From assembly GCA_016199325.1 (NCBI GenBank), contig JACQGW010000022.1, positions 1 to 10,630 on the forward strand: a stretch of 10,630 bases of DNA. Reading direction: 5' to 3'. The position numbers were made by a program, and so were the translations under genes. Under the pieces are notes generated by a model. The model saw only the letters and a program-made list of their open reading frames with translations, made no database searches and was not told the DNA's origin. Positions 1 through 6,297 of this stretch are shown here, piece after piece. Every line of letters begins with the position of its first letter. The stretch's first letter is position 1. This DNA is from Chloroflexota bacterium (GTDB lineage Bacteria; Chloroflexota; Dehalococcoidia; JACQGW01).

Positions 1-2
1 AT

Positions 3-233
3 CGGCTGCTCAAGCCGTACCGCACGTCGGGCGGCCGTCGGCCGTACCCGACGAGGAAGTCGCCCGGCGCGCTCAAGGCGCAGATCCCGATCCGGACGTT
101 CGGCGACTGGGCGGCGGTCAAGCCGGGATCGATGCAAGTGGCGATGAAGCTCGCCCGGACGTGCCCGGCGACGTCCAAGCGTCAGTTCGCCAACTGGCTG
201 ATAGCTTCTACTCCCATGGTACCGGTGGAGTAG
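3..233 (+). pseudogene. Decayed transposase fragment (integrase-catalytic/DDE type), 5' end outside window
   Basis: Frame 3 reads RLLKPYRTSGGRRPYP, then an IPIRTFGDW motif and KPGSMQV near bases 87-141. This resembles the segment just before the first catalytic Asp of a family of DDE transposases, which have an IPxRTFxxW...PGxxxxDLVAHCG pattern. The match stops after MQV: the expected Asp and the Val-Ala-His-Cys stretch are missing. The frame then runs through unrelated residues to a TAG at 231-233 inside the terminator hairpin. No catalytic core follows, so this cannot be an active transposase. The gene also starts before the window. The family assignment is from memory of the motif; that the fragment is non-functional is fairly safe. 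Confidence 0.55.
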
Positions 234-244
234 GAGCTTTTTTT
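203..244 (+). terminator. Strong intrinsic terminator
   Basis: The arms AGCTTCTACTCC (203-214) and GGAGTAGGAGCT (227-238) pair over 12 bp with a single T:G wobble around a 12-nt loop. A run of seven T (238-244) follows directly. The minus strand has no T-run, so it acts in one direction. It ends whatever transcript comes from the left and insulates the MoxR operon, or it acts as a leader attenuator if the operon promoter lies upstream. Only 25 bases separate it from the first start codon, leaving no room for a complete promoter between them. Confidence 0.85.
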
Positions 245-269
245 GTTGCCCGTTGCGTTGCAGGTGACC

Positions 270-476
270 ATGCCAGAGTCCGAGACGACGGCCGAGATCA
301 TCATCGAGCGTTCCCGCGGCGACGCCTACCGCTACGAGTACGACCAGCGGCGGGAGCGGCCACGAGTGGGCCCATTCCTGGTCGTCTTTGCGGCAATTCG
401 ACAGCTCCTGTCAATGCCCTACTCCGGCGCCGGCGAGCCGCTCTACGTCCGGGTCGAGGACGAGGTGTCGCCGTGA
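270..476 (+). CDS. Small hypothetical protein, first gene of MoxR operon (68 aa)
   Basis: I do not recognise this protein. The ATG at 270 is preceded by GCAGGTGACC, giving an AGGTG ribosome-binding site five bases away; this is preferred over an in-frame TTG at 243 that lies in the terminator T-run. The N-terminal half is charged and tyrosine-rich (EIIIERSRGDAYRYEYDQRR). A hydrophobic stretch (VGPFLVVFAAIRQLLSM) could be a buried helix or a short membrane segment, and the acidic tail ends VRVEDEVSP. Its stop overlaps the next start in a GTGA tetranucleotide (473-476), so it is probably co-translated with the 66-aa protein and MoxR. That position suggests an accessory role for the ATPase, but nothing in the sequence proves it. 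Confidence 0.6.
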   Translation: MPESETTAEIIIERSRGDAYRYEYDQRRERPRVGPFLVVFAAIRQLLSMPYSGAGEPLYVRVEDEVSP

Positions 477-673
477 AGCTCACCTGGTCACAGCGGAACG
501 CTCTTGCGGCAAGCCTTCGCGGGCTCGACGAGGCGCTCGCCGAGCAGTTGGAGCCGGCCATCGATCGGCTCATCGCGCTGGCAGCGGAGATCGGCCGGCT
601 TGCCGCCGCGGGCGGCCCCGATCAAGCGAAGGCCGCCCTGTACGACGTTGGCTCGGGGAGAGGTGAGACGTGA
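473..673 (+). CDS. Small hypothetical helical protein, second gene of MoxR operon (66 aa)
   Basis: I do not recognise this protein. The GTG start at 473 overlaps the upstream stop as GTGA, and its own TGA at 671-673 overlaps the GTG start of moxR the same way (670-673). An open stretch reaches upstream in the same frame, but those residues are arginine-rich shadow sequence, so the GTG is preferred. The protein reads as alternating charged and Leu/Ala positions (SLRGLDEALAEQLEPAIDRL, then IALAAEIGRLAAAGG), suggesting two amphipathic helices or a short coiled coil. There is no signal peptide or membrane segment. The gene also carries the AGAGGTGA site that should start moxR translation. A structural partner of its operon neighbours is an inference only. 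Confidence 0.6.
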   Translation: MKLTWSQRNALAASLRGLDEALAEQLEPAIDRLIALAAEIGRLAAAGGPDQAKAALYDVGSGRGET

Positions 674-1656
674 TCGAAGGCGTACACGAGGTTCAGCAGG
701 TGGCCGCGCGGATCCAGGAGCAGATCGGCCGGGTCATCGTCGGCAAGCGGTCGGTGATCGAGCTGCTCGTCGCCGCCGTCTTCGCCGAAGGGCACGTCCT
801 GTTCGAGGATGTGCCGGGCATCGGCAAGACCAGCCTGGCCAAGGCGCTGGCCCGTAGCCTGGCTTGCCGCTTCCAGCGGATCCAGTGCACGCCCGACCTC
901 CTGCCGTCGGACGTCACCGGCGTCAGCTTCTTCAACCAGCAGACCCAGGAGTTCCAGTTCCGGCACGGACCCGTCTTCGCCCACGTGCTCCTGGCCGACG
1001 AGGTCAATCGCGCAACGCCCCGAACCCAATCGGCGCTCCTGGAAGCGATGGAGGAGCGGCAGGTGACGGTTGACGGCGAAACGCGGCTGCTGCCGCGGCC
1101 GTTCGTCGTCCTGGCGACGCAGAATCCGGTCGAGCTGGAAGGGACGTTCCCCCTGCCCGAAGCGCAGCTCGACCGTTTTCTTCTCCGGCTGCGGGTCGGC
1201 TACCCGACGCGCGAGGAGGAGGTGCAGATCGCGCGCCGGTTCCAGGAGACGAACCCGCTGGCCGACCTCACGCCGGTGGCCGACGCCGACGACATCGCCG
1301 CGATCGGCCGGGTCTGCCGGGGGCTCTTCGTCGGCGAGGCCGTCGAGGAGTACCTCGTGGAGCTCGTGCGGGCGACGCGGAACCACCCCGGCGTCGAGCT
1401 CGGCGCCAGTCCACGGGCGACGCTGGCGCTGCTGCACGCCTCCCAGGCTGTGGCGGCGATTCGGGGCCGGGCATTTGTCCGGCCGGACGACGTGAAGGAC
1501 CTGGCCGTCCCGGTCCTGGCCCATCGGCTCATCGTCGGCGCGGCCGGCCGATTGCGCGACCAGCGCGACGAGGACGTGGTGCGCGACGTCGTCGCTCAGG
1601 TGCCGGTGCCGGTCGAAGACGCCGCGGCAGCGGCGACGGAGCGGCGCCGTGGGTAG
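670..1656 (+). CDS. MoxR-family AAA+ ATPase
   Basis: A 328-aa MoxR-type AAA+ ATPase, a cytoplasmic chaperone-like machine thought to remodel or activate vWA-domain partners. Visible motifs are Walker A in EDVPGIGKTSLAKAL (about residues 46-60), Walker B in VLLADEVNRA (106-115), sensor 1 ATQNP (149-153) and the family signature PLPEAQLDRF (161-170), whose Arg is the likely arginine finger. A lid domain follows, with SPRATLAL and the RPDDV segment near the end. Length is normal for the family. The GTG start at 670 overlaps the previous stop (GTGA) and has an AGAGGTGA ribosome-binding site. The 3' end overlaps the DUF58 gene by 8 bases; MoxR-DUF58 pairs are a common operon unit. Family call is secure; the client is unknown. 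Confidence 0.95.
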   Translation: MIEGVHEVQQVAARIQEQIGRVIVGKRSVIELLVAAVFAEGHVLFEDVPGIGKTSLAKALARSLACRFQRIQCTPDLLPSDVTGVSFFNQQTQEFQFRHGPVFAHVLLADEVNRATPRTQSALLEAMEERQVTVDGETRLLPRPFVVLATQNPVELEGTFPLPEAQLDRFLLRLRVGYPTREEEVQIARRFQETNPLADLTPVADADDIAAIGRVCRGLFVGEAVEEYLVELVRATRNHPGVELGASPRATLALLHASQAVAAIRGRAFVRPDDVKDLAVPVLAHRLIVGAAGRLRDQRDEDVVRDVVAQVPVPVEDAAAAATERRRG

Positions 1657-2893
1657 CCGGTTCTGGCTGGTCGGCATCATCGTCGGCCTCGCCGTCGCCG
1701 CGGTGTTCCGCGACGGCCTGCTCTTCGTCGCCGGCGTCGTCATCGGGGTGGCCATCGGCGTCTCGCAGCTCTGGCGCCGCTTCTGCTTGACGAACCTCGA
1801 GTACCGGCGAGTCTTCTCGACCGAGCGCGCCTCGTTTGGTGACACCGTCGAGCTGACTGTCGAGATCGTCAACCGCAAGCTCCTGCCGCTCGCCTGGGTG
1901 ACGATCGACGACGAAATCCCGCGTGACCTGGTGCCGCCGGTGGGGCGGACGACCTACTCCCACAAACCAAGTCGGCGCGTCCTCCAGAACCTGGTGGCGC
2001 TGCGGCCCTACGAGCGGGTTCGACGCCACTACACCCTGCCGTGTCGAGCGCGGGGCGAGCACATCTTCGGCCCGGTCCGGCTGCGGTCCGGCGACCTGTT
2101 CGGCCTGGCCTGGGCCGAGGAAACCCGTCCGACCGTCGACCTGCTCCTCGTCCACCCCCGGATCGTCCCGCTCGAAGCCCTCGGCCTGCCGGCGCGGGAG
2201 CCGCTTGGCGATCGCCGGTCGCCCAGTTGGATCTTCGAGGATCCATCGCGGACGATCGGCGTCCGCGACTATGCCCCCGGCGACAGCCCCCGGCGCATCC
2301 ACTGGCCGGCAACGGCCCGCGCCCAGCAGCTCCAGGTCCGCGAGTACGAGGCGACGACGACCTACCGGCTCTGCCTGTTCCTGAACGTCAACACGCATGG
2401 CGGCGACGGCTGGTGGTGGATGGACTACAGCCCAGAGCTGCTCGAGCAGGCAATTACGACAACTGCATCCATCGCGGGCTGGGCAATCGAGCGGCGTTAC
2501 CAGGTCGGCCTCTACGCCAACAGCAGCGACCGATTGGCCCACGGCCGCGAAATCGTGCCGCCGCTGGTGGCGATTCCGCCGAGCCAGGACCCCGGCCAAC
2601 TGCTCAGGGTCCTCGACGCGCTCGCCCGCCTCCGGACGTTCGCGACGCAGTCGTTCGCCGCAGTCCTGGCCGACCAGGCGCCGCATTTGCCCTTCGGAAC
2701 AACGGTCGTCGCCGTTGCGTCGGCGGTCGGGGTCGAGACGGTTGCCGCGCTTCGCCGACTGCGAGGCCGCGGCCACCCCGTCGTGCTGATGCTCATCGGC
2801 GACGAAGCGCCTGTGCTGAGCCTGGACGGGGTTGTCGTCCGGCGGGTTCGCCCGTCGAGTGCACCGGAGGCACTGGCGGTTCCCCATGGCTAG
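1649..2893 (+). CDS. DUF58 domain protein (vWA-like MoxR partner)
   Basis: A 414-aa membrane-anchored DUF58 protein. Two hydrophobic segments at residues 5-41 form an N-terminal hairpin. A beta-rich region follows (Glu-Arg-Ala-x-Phe-Gly-Asp at 59-65). The DUF58 signature GVRDYAPGDSPRRIHWPATA lies at 204-223, followed by LQVREYE (228-234), and then a vWA-like alpha/beta part. At the usual vWA metal-site position the sequence is CLFLNVNTHG (242-251): the DxSxS motif has become NVNT, so canonical metal binding is doubtful. The GTG start overlaps moxR by 8 bases and the end overlaps the next gene by 8 bases. Known MoxR-DUF58 systems act in envelope or secreted-protein assembly; the role here is inferred from that. 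Confidence 0.92.
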   Translation: MGSRFWLVGIIVGLAVAAVFRDGLLFVAGVVIGVAIGVSQLWRRFCLTNLEYRRVFSTERASFGDTVELTVEIVNRKLLPLAWVTIDDEIPRDLVPPVGRTTYSHKPSRRVLQNLVALRPYERVRRHYTLPCRARGEHIFGPVRLRSGDLFGLAWAEETRPTVDLLLVHPRIVPLEALGLPAREPLGDRRSPSWIFEDPSRTIGVRDYAPGDSPRRIHWPATARAQQLQVREYEATTTYRLCLFLNVNTHGGDGWWWMDYSPELLEQAITTTASIAGWAIERRYQVGLYANSSDRLAHGREIVPPLVAIPPSQDPGQLLRVLDALARLRTFATQSFAAVLADQAPHLPFGTTVVAVASAVGVETVAALRRLRGRGHPVVLMLIGDEAPVLSLDGVVVRRVRPSSAPEALAVPHG

Positions 2894-4370
2894 AACATGG
2901 CTCCTGCCGGCGCTCGTCGTCGGCATGGAGACGGGCTGGCTGACCATCTGGGCCACGCTCTTCGGCGTCTGGCTCGGTCTGCCTCCCGGCCATGCCCTCT
3001 TGCCGGCGCCAACTATTGCCGCTCTGATCGGCAGCGGCTGGCTGCTCGCCCGGACGGCGTGGCGGCGAGGCTGGCCAGTTGGCCAGGCCCGGGGGGTCGT
3101 GGCCGCCGGTGGGATCCTGGGGGCGCTCCTGGCCGTGCGGGCCGGGCCGCTGGCGAGCTACGGCCCGGTAGACCCTGGCTGGATTGCCACGTTGGTCCGG
3201 GCGCTGCCGGCGACGTTCCACCGGCCCGACCCGGCCGTCGTCGCGCTCCCTTTCGCGCTCTACCTCTGGTGGCGCGGACTCCGGCGAGCGCGCCACCCCC
3301 TCTACGCAGACGACGTCGAGGGCGCCCTCCGCTGGGGATTCGTCGGGATTGCCGTCGGACTCGTCCTTCGTACCGCCGTGGCGCCGCTCGCCGGGTCGGA
3401 CGTTATGGCCGCCGCCGTTACAACATTCCTGTTTGCCGGACTCACGGCGGTTGCTCTTGTCCAGGTCGAGTCGATGCAGGGCGAAAGCCGCGCCCGAGAG
3501 AACATCGCGCTGCTGGTCAACCGACATTGGTTCGGCTTCCTCATTGCCCTCGTCGGAGCGATGCTGATGGTCGCCATCGTCCTGGCCCAGATGGTCTCGT
3601 TCGACCTCCTCGACGCGCTGGCGCGGGCGGTCCTGCCGACGATCCAGCTCATTGCCCTGGTAGCCCTGTTCGTCGTCGCGCTACCCATCGGATTGCTCCT
3701 CGAGGGGCTGATCTGGATCATTCGGCGCCTGCGCGGCGATGACACGCCGGCCGGGCTGCCGAAGATCAACGTGGACGCTTTCAATCAGTTCCGCCAGTTC
3801 CGCGACCAGGCCGAACGCGCCGTCCTCTCTCCCGAGGCGATCGCCGTGATCAAGTGGGTGCTCCTCGGCCTCGTGGCGGCCGCTATTCTTGCCGCGCTGG
3901 TCCGCTCGATGAGCCGCCTGAATGACTGGGGGGCGGAGGATGCGATCGAGGAGGAGCGAGACTTCGTCTGGTCCTGGCCGGGAGTACGAGCGCTCCTCCA
4001 CCGCTGGCTGGCCCGCCGGATCAGACGCCGGCAGCCGGTTTTCAGGACCGCAGACCCTTCGCACGAGGATGAAGCGAGCCCGCCCGAAACGCTCTCCCTG
4101 CGCGCCATGTATCGGGAGCTGTTACGGCTCGGCGCCGCGCTTGGCTGGCCGCGGCACCCCGGCCAAACACCCCACGAGTACGCCGGCCGGTTGCGCGGCC
4201 AGCCGGGGCTCGCCGCCGACGCGCTCGATATCCTGACCGAAGCGTACGTCCAGGCGCGCTACGGCCCGGAGCCGCCGGATCAGGCGGTCGCCATCCAAGC
4301 GCGGGCAGCCCTCGACCGGTTGCGTTCAGCAGCCGGCTCAGGCCAGGGAGACCCGCCCTCGCGACGATAA
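2886..4370 (+). CDS. Polytopic membrane protein with C-terminal DUF4129 domain
   Basis: A 494-aa inner-membrane protein with about nine hydrophobic segments (roughly residues 6-32, 38-56, 68-85, 114-130, 148-168, 172-192, 215-237, 248-272 and 320-340). A cytoplasmic C-terminus follows. It carries a DUF4129 domain at about 405-460: an AMYRELLRLGAALGWPRHPG core, then EYAGRL and LTEAYVQARYG. The ATG at 2886 is chosen because it overlaps the DUF58 stop by 8 bases (ATGGCTAG), as at the upstream junction; a longer in-frame start exists at 2832. DUF4129 usually sits at the end of transglutaminase-like membrane proteins next to MoxR and DUF58, but no transglutaminase core with Cys-His-Asp is visible here. 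Family call on the C-terminus is good; the membrane part is unassigned. Confidence 0.85.
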   Translation: MARTWLLPALVVGMETGWLTIWATLFGVWLGLPPGHALLPAPTIAALIGSGWLLARTAWRRGWPVGQARGVVAAGGILGALLAVRAGPLASYGPVDPGWIATLVRALPATFHRPDPAVVALPFALYLWWRGLRRARHPLYADDVEGALRWGFVGIAVGLVLRTAVAPLAGSDVMAAAVTTFLFAGLTAVALVQVESMQGESRARENIALLVNRHWFGFLIALVGAMLMVAIVLAQMVSFDLLDALARAVLPTIQLIALVALFVVALPIGLLLEGLIWIIRRLRGDDTPAGLPKINVDAFNQFRQFRDQAERAVLSPEAIAVIKWVLLGLVAAAILAALVRSMSRLNDWGAEDAIEEERDFVWSWPGVRALLHRWLARRIRRRQPVFRTADPSHEDEASPPETLSLRAMYRELLRLGAALGWPRHPGQTPHEYAGRLRGQPGLAADALDILTEAYVQARYGPEPPDQAVAIQARAALDRLRSAAGSGQGDPPSRR

Positions 4371-4404
4371 GGACCTCGTCGGTGTCGAAAAACGGCGGCC
4401 CCAT
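4371..4404 (-). pseudogene. Possible PIN-toxin 5' stub next to the antitoxin gene
   Basis: On the minus strand an ATG (4404-4402) abuts the antitoxin stop with no spacer (TAGATG), the usual arrangement of an AbrB-type antitoxin followed by its toxin. The first residues, MGPPFFDTDEVLI, resemble the first beta strand of PIN nucleases, where the catalytic Asp sits in an LDTNxLL-like motif. Within about 12 codons the frame runs into the 3' end of the convergent DUF4129 gene. Beyond that it is only antisense arginine- and proline-rich sequence. This looks like a toxin gene cut off by a deletion, but the match is very short. Confidence 0.4.
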
Positions 4405-4668
4405 CTATCCACCCATCCGCTCGACAGTCGCCTCCGCGATAGCTCGCTCTGCTGCCACCCGGAGCTCCTCGGCCGAAAGCACCGGCTCATCTCCCCTGAG
4501 GATCCCGGCGGTACGCTCGACGACACTCCCAGCACGCCTCAGCCGAACCTCGTGGTTCTCCATGGTCAAGGCGACTTTGTCCCCTTCCTTCAGACCAAGT
4601 GCCCTGCGGATCTCGGCCGGAACGGTGATCTGGCCCTTCCTGGTGATGACCGTAAGCAGCTCCCTCAC
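4405..4668 (-). CDS. AbrB/SpoVT (MazE-like) antitoxin, DNA-binding
   Basis: An 87-aa protein whose N-terminus (TVITRKGQITVPAEIRRALG, residues 6-25) is the swapped-hairpin AbrB/SpoVT fold, followed by LKEGDKVALTMENHEVRLRR. Such proteins bind DNA as dimers. As antitoxins they use a C-terminal tail to block a PIN toxin and repress their own operon. The tail here (about 50-87) is helical and acidic (SAEELRVAAERAIAEATVER), as expected for toxin binding. The GTG start at 4668 sits where the domain begins; upstream residues in the same long frame lie in intergenic sequence. A GGTAGGAC stretch precedes it as a weak ribosome-binding site. Only a toxin stub follows, so it is probably an orphan, or could have become a plain regulator. 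Confidence 0.85.
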   Translation of the reverse strand: MRELLTVITRKGQITVPAEIRRALGLKEGDKVALTMENHEVRLRRAGSVVERTAGILRGDEPVLSAEELRVAAERAIAEATVERMGG

Positions 4669-4702
4669 AGTCCTACCCTCGCTCCACCTTTGTTCCCGGC
4701 GT

Positions 4703-4734
4703 CTTCCTTGCCGATCTTGGCGTCCTGGCGGTTC
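4703..4734. repeat. Dispersed intergenic repeat (CTTGGCGTC/CTGGCGG type), degenerate copy
   Basis: Between the antitoxin start and the DUF697 stop, the minus strand reads as near-periodic GCCAGGACG, GCCAAGATC, GGCAAGGAAG units. This is the style of a short element scattered through intergenic DNA of many bacteria, in which GCCAAGA-like words recur every 9-10 bases. It carries no gene. Recognition is by memory of the word pattern, not by a search. The rest of the gap (4669-4778) shows nothing further. Confidence 0.35.
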
Positions 4735-4778
4735 GTTCTTTCGGCACCGCTCCAAGCTTCCCGCGATCAGGCGCCCGC

Positions 4779-5789
4779 TCAGCCCTCGCGTGCGGACGCT
4801 TCGTCGGTCGGCCGAAGAGCCCTGCCCGTTACGAACGCGGGCAGCCCCAGGCGGACCCGCTCGATCGCCTGCCGATACCAGCGGTCCATCAGATCCCGGG
4901 TCGGGCGCTCGCCGGTCGCGTAGTAGAAGGCCGCCATCTCGCCGACGACGAACGTGCCGGTGTAGGCGATCAGCACCTTGGGCACGGCGCCGACCAGAAA
5001 GGGCAGCAGCCCGACGAGCTCCCGGGCGATGCTCCGCCAGAGGAAGGCAGCGCCGATGATCGGCGCAACCTCGGCGATCAGCCGGAGCCCCTGCCCGGTG
5101 TTCCGGTCGTGGATGGCGGCCAGTTTGTACAGGAGCATGATCTGGTTCTTTGTCAGCATGACGAAGTCCCCGGCGGCGCCGAGCAGGCCGCCGACGACCG
5201 GGATGACCGCCGGGATGTTGGAGAGCGCGGCGAGCTTGGCGTTGGCAAGGCTGACTTCGCCAATGACCGTCTGGCGCGCGGCACCGCGAAAGGCCGGCAG
5301 CGCACTGCCCAGCGCCAGCGCCAGCTCCGGCACAAGCTTCAGGGTCTCCGGGATGAGGCGCCGCTGAATCTCCGGTCGGGCCAGGCCGGCAATGGACGTC
5401 TCCCGCCAGAGCGGCGAGGCACCGGCCGGCAGCCCGATGGCCGGCGCCGCGCCGGCGGGGAAGACCAGCAGCACCGGCGAACGGCTCGGCCCCGCTAATC
5501 GCGCGACCGTCTCGCCGTCGTCTGCCGCGACGTAGGCGACGATGGCGTTCGCCCGGCGCAGGACCGATTCGTCCTCCGGCCGCCAGCGGGGGTCGGCGGC
5601 GTAGATCGACCGCCGACCCCGCGACTCGGCGCCCTCCGTCAGGGCGTCGACGATGGCTGTGCGCGCCGGCGCCGGCGCGACGACGCCGAGCAGGAACGGC
5701 TGTTCGGCCTCGCGGCGGATGTTCTCGACGTTCACCTCCCGGACAAGCTGCCAGAACCCGATAGCCCGATTCGCCACCTGCATCGCCAT
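4779..5789 (-). CDS. DUF697-type membrane protein with degenerate GTPase-like N-terminal domain
   Basis: A 336-aa protein of the DUF697/YcjF-like group. The C-terminal half has hydrophobic segments at about residues 191-212 and 237-285, bracketing the conserved-looking FVMLTKNQIMLLYKLAAIHD (209-228). The N-terminal half has an alpha/beta look: PFLLGVVAPAPARTAIVDAL (31-50) sits where a P-loop would be but lacks GxxxxGK[ST]. ANAIVAYVAA (80-89) and PVLLVF (105-110) occupy the places of later GTPase strands, with no NKxD. So it probably does not bind GTP. The ATG at 5789 is chosen over the one at 5810 because AGGTGG lies six bases before it and the upstream codons fall in a heptamer repeat. It stands alone with its own promoter. 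Function unknown. Confidence 0.75.
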   Translation of the reverse strand: MAMQVANRAIGFWQLVREVNVENIRREAEQPFLLGVVAPAPARTAIVDALTEGAESRGRRSIYAADPRWRPEDESVLRRANAIVAYVAADDGETVARLAGPSRSPVLLVFPAGAAPAIGLPAGASPLWRETSIAGLARPEIQRRLIPETLKLVPELALALGSALPAFRGAARQTVIGEVSLANAKLAALSNIPAVIPVVGGLLGAAGDFVMLTKNQIMLLYKLAAIHDRNTGQGLRLIAEVAPIIGAAFLWRSIARELVGLLPFLVGAVPKVLIAYTGTFVVGEMAAFYYATGERPTRDLMDRWYRQAIERVRLGLPAFVTGRALRPTDEASAREG

Positions 5790-5802
5790 GCGGTCCACCT
5801 CG

Positions 5803-5822
5803 TGCGTCATGCGTCATGCGTC
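5803..5822. repeat. TGCGTCA heptamer tandem repeat, left copy
   Basis: Nearly three tandem copies of TGCGTCA lie between the promoter and ribosome-binding site of the DUF697 gene. Bases 5807-5822 are a perfect 16-nt inverted match to 7904-7919. Between the two copies lies the exchanger with its riboswitch and the hairpin cluster. Confidence 0.8.
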
Positions 5823-5832
5823 GTCCGTTACG

Positions 5833-5862
5833 AGTATACGCGGACAGCGATTGAGCATGCAA
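5833..5862 (-). promoter_or_regulatory. Sigma70-type promoter of the DUF697 gene
   Basis: The minus strand shows TTGCAT (5862-5857), an 18-base spacer and TATACT (5838-5833), which matches the -10 consensus at five of six positions; the -35 is weak. Transcription would begin near 5826, about 37 bases before the chosen ATG. Confidence 0.5.
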
Positions 5863-5982
5863 AGGAACGAACTGCGACGGGCTGAAGAGCGCACCCCCAA
5901 GCACCACCGCGACCGAGCCCTCTACCCTACCTTTCGTACAACCAGCATCCAATTCGACCGGGAAGAGGAGCGCGGCGCCTGG

Positions 5983-6200
5983 TCTGGGAGCGCAGGCGTC
6001 CCGCCTGCCAGAGATGAGTCGACGGCCAAACGGTGGCGAGCACGGCGATCGAAGCAAGGACCAAGCGTTGGTGCCGCCGACCCGGGGCAGGCGAGGATGC
6101 CTGCGCTCCCGAGAGGACGCCTGCGCTTGGCGGGAGCAGTTGGACTAGGCGCAGGCCGAGATGCGAGGGCGCCTGCGCTCCCGAGAGGGCGTGCGCTCCC
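5983..6200. repeat. Cluster of GC-rich palindromic (REP-like) repeats in a gene-free stretch
   Basis: The stretch 5790-6297 has no credible gene; its main content is this cluster. GCAGGCG/CGCCTGC (5992-5998/6002-6008) forms a 7-bp stem with a 3-nt loop. GCAGGC/GCCTGC (6087-6092/6099-6104) forms a 6-bp stem. GCGCAGGC/GCCTGCGC (6149-6156/6171-6178) forms an 8-bp stem. GCCTGCGCTCCCGAGAGG occurs exactly twice, at 6099-6116 and 6171-6188. The shared unit is GGGAGCGCAGGC and its complement. Translations give Ser-Ala-Gly-Val-Pro-Pro-Ala-Arg and Met-Pro-Ala-Leu-Pro peptides, typical of falsely called genes over such elements. Confidence 0.8.
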
Positions 6201-6297
6201 AGGCCACTCGGTGTCGAGGCCGCCGCGGCCCATCGTTGGTCCAAGGACAAACTCGATGGAAAAGGTCGAGCCGGCTGCCGGTTGCGCGAAAGTTCGG

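Noticed and set aside
622..1878. Long minus-strand open frame opposite MoxR
   Set aside because: Its composition mirrors the codons of the opposite MoxR gene, no motif is visible, and MoxR is unambiguous.
1529..2956. 475-codon minus-strand open frame opposite DUF58
   Set aside because: High-GC shadow frame rich in Arg, Asp, Gln and Pro, with no recognisable domain; the DUF58 signature is on the plus strand.
4362..4381. Hairpin CGACGA/TCGTCG at the end of the DUF4129 gene as a terminator
   Set aside because: Six base pairs only, and no T-run on either strand.
4405..6057. Single 550-codon minus-strand gene ending in the antitoxin
   Set aside because: The upstream part is out of frame with the DUF697 gene and repeat-derived; only the last 87 codons match a protein family.
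5983..6200. CRISPR array
   Set aside because: Repeat units vary in length and orientation and are self-complementary, with no regular spacers and no cas genes nearby.
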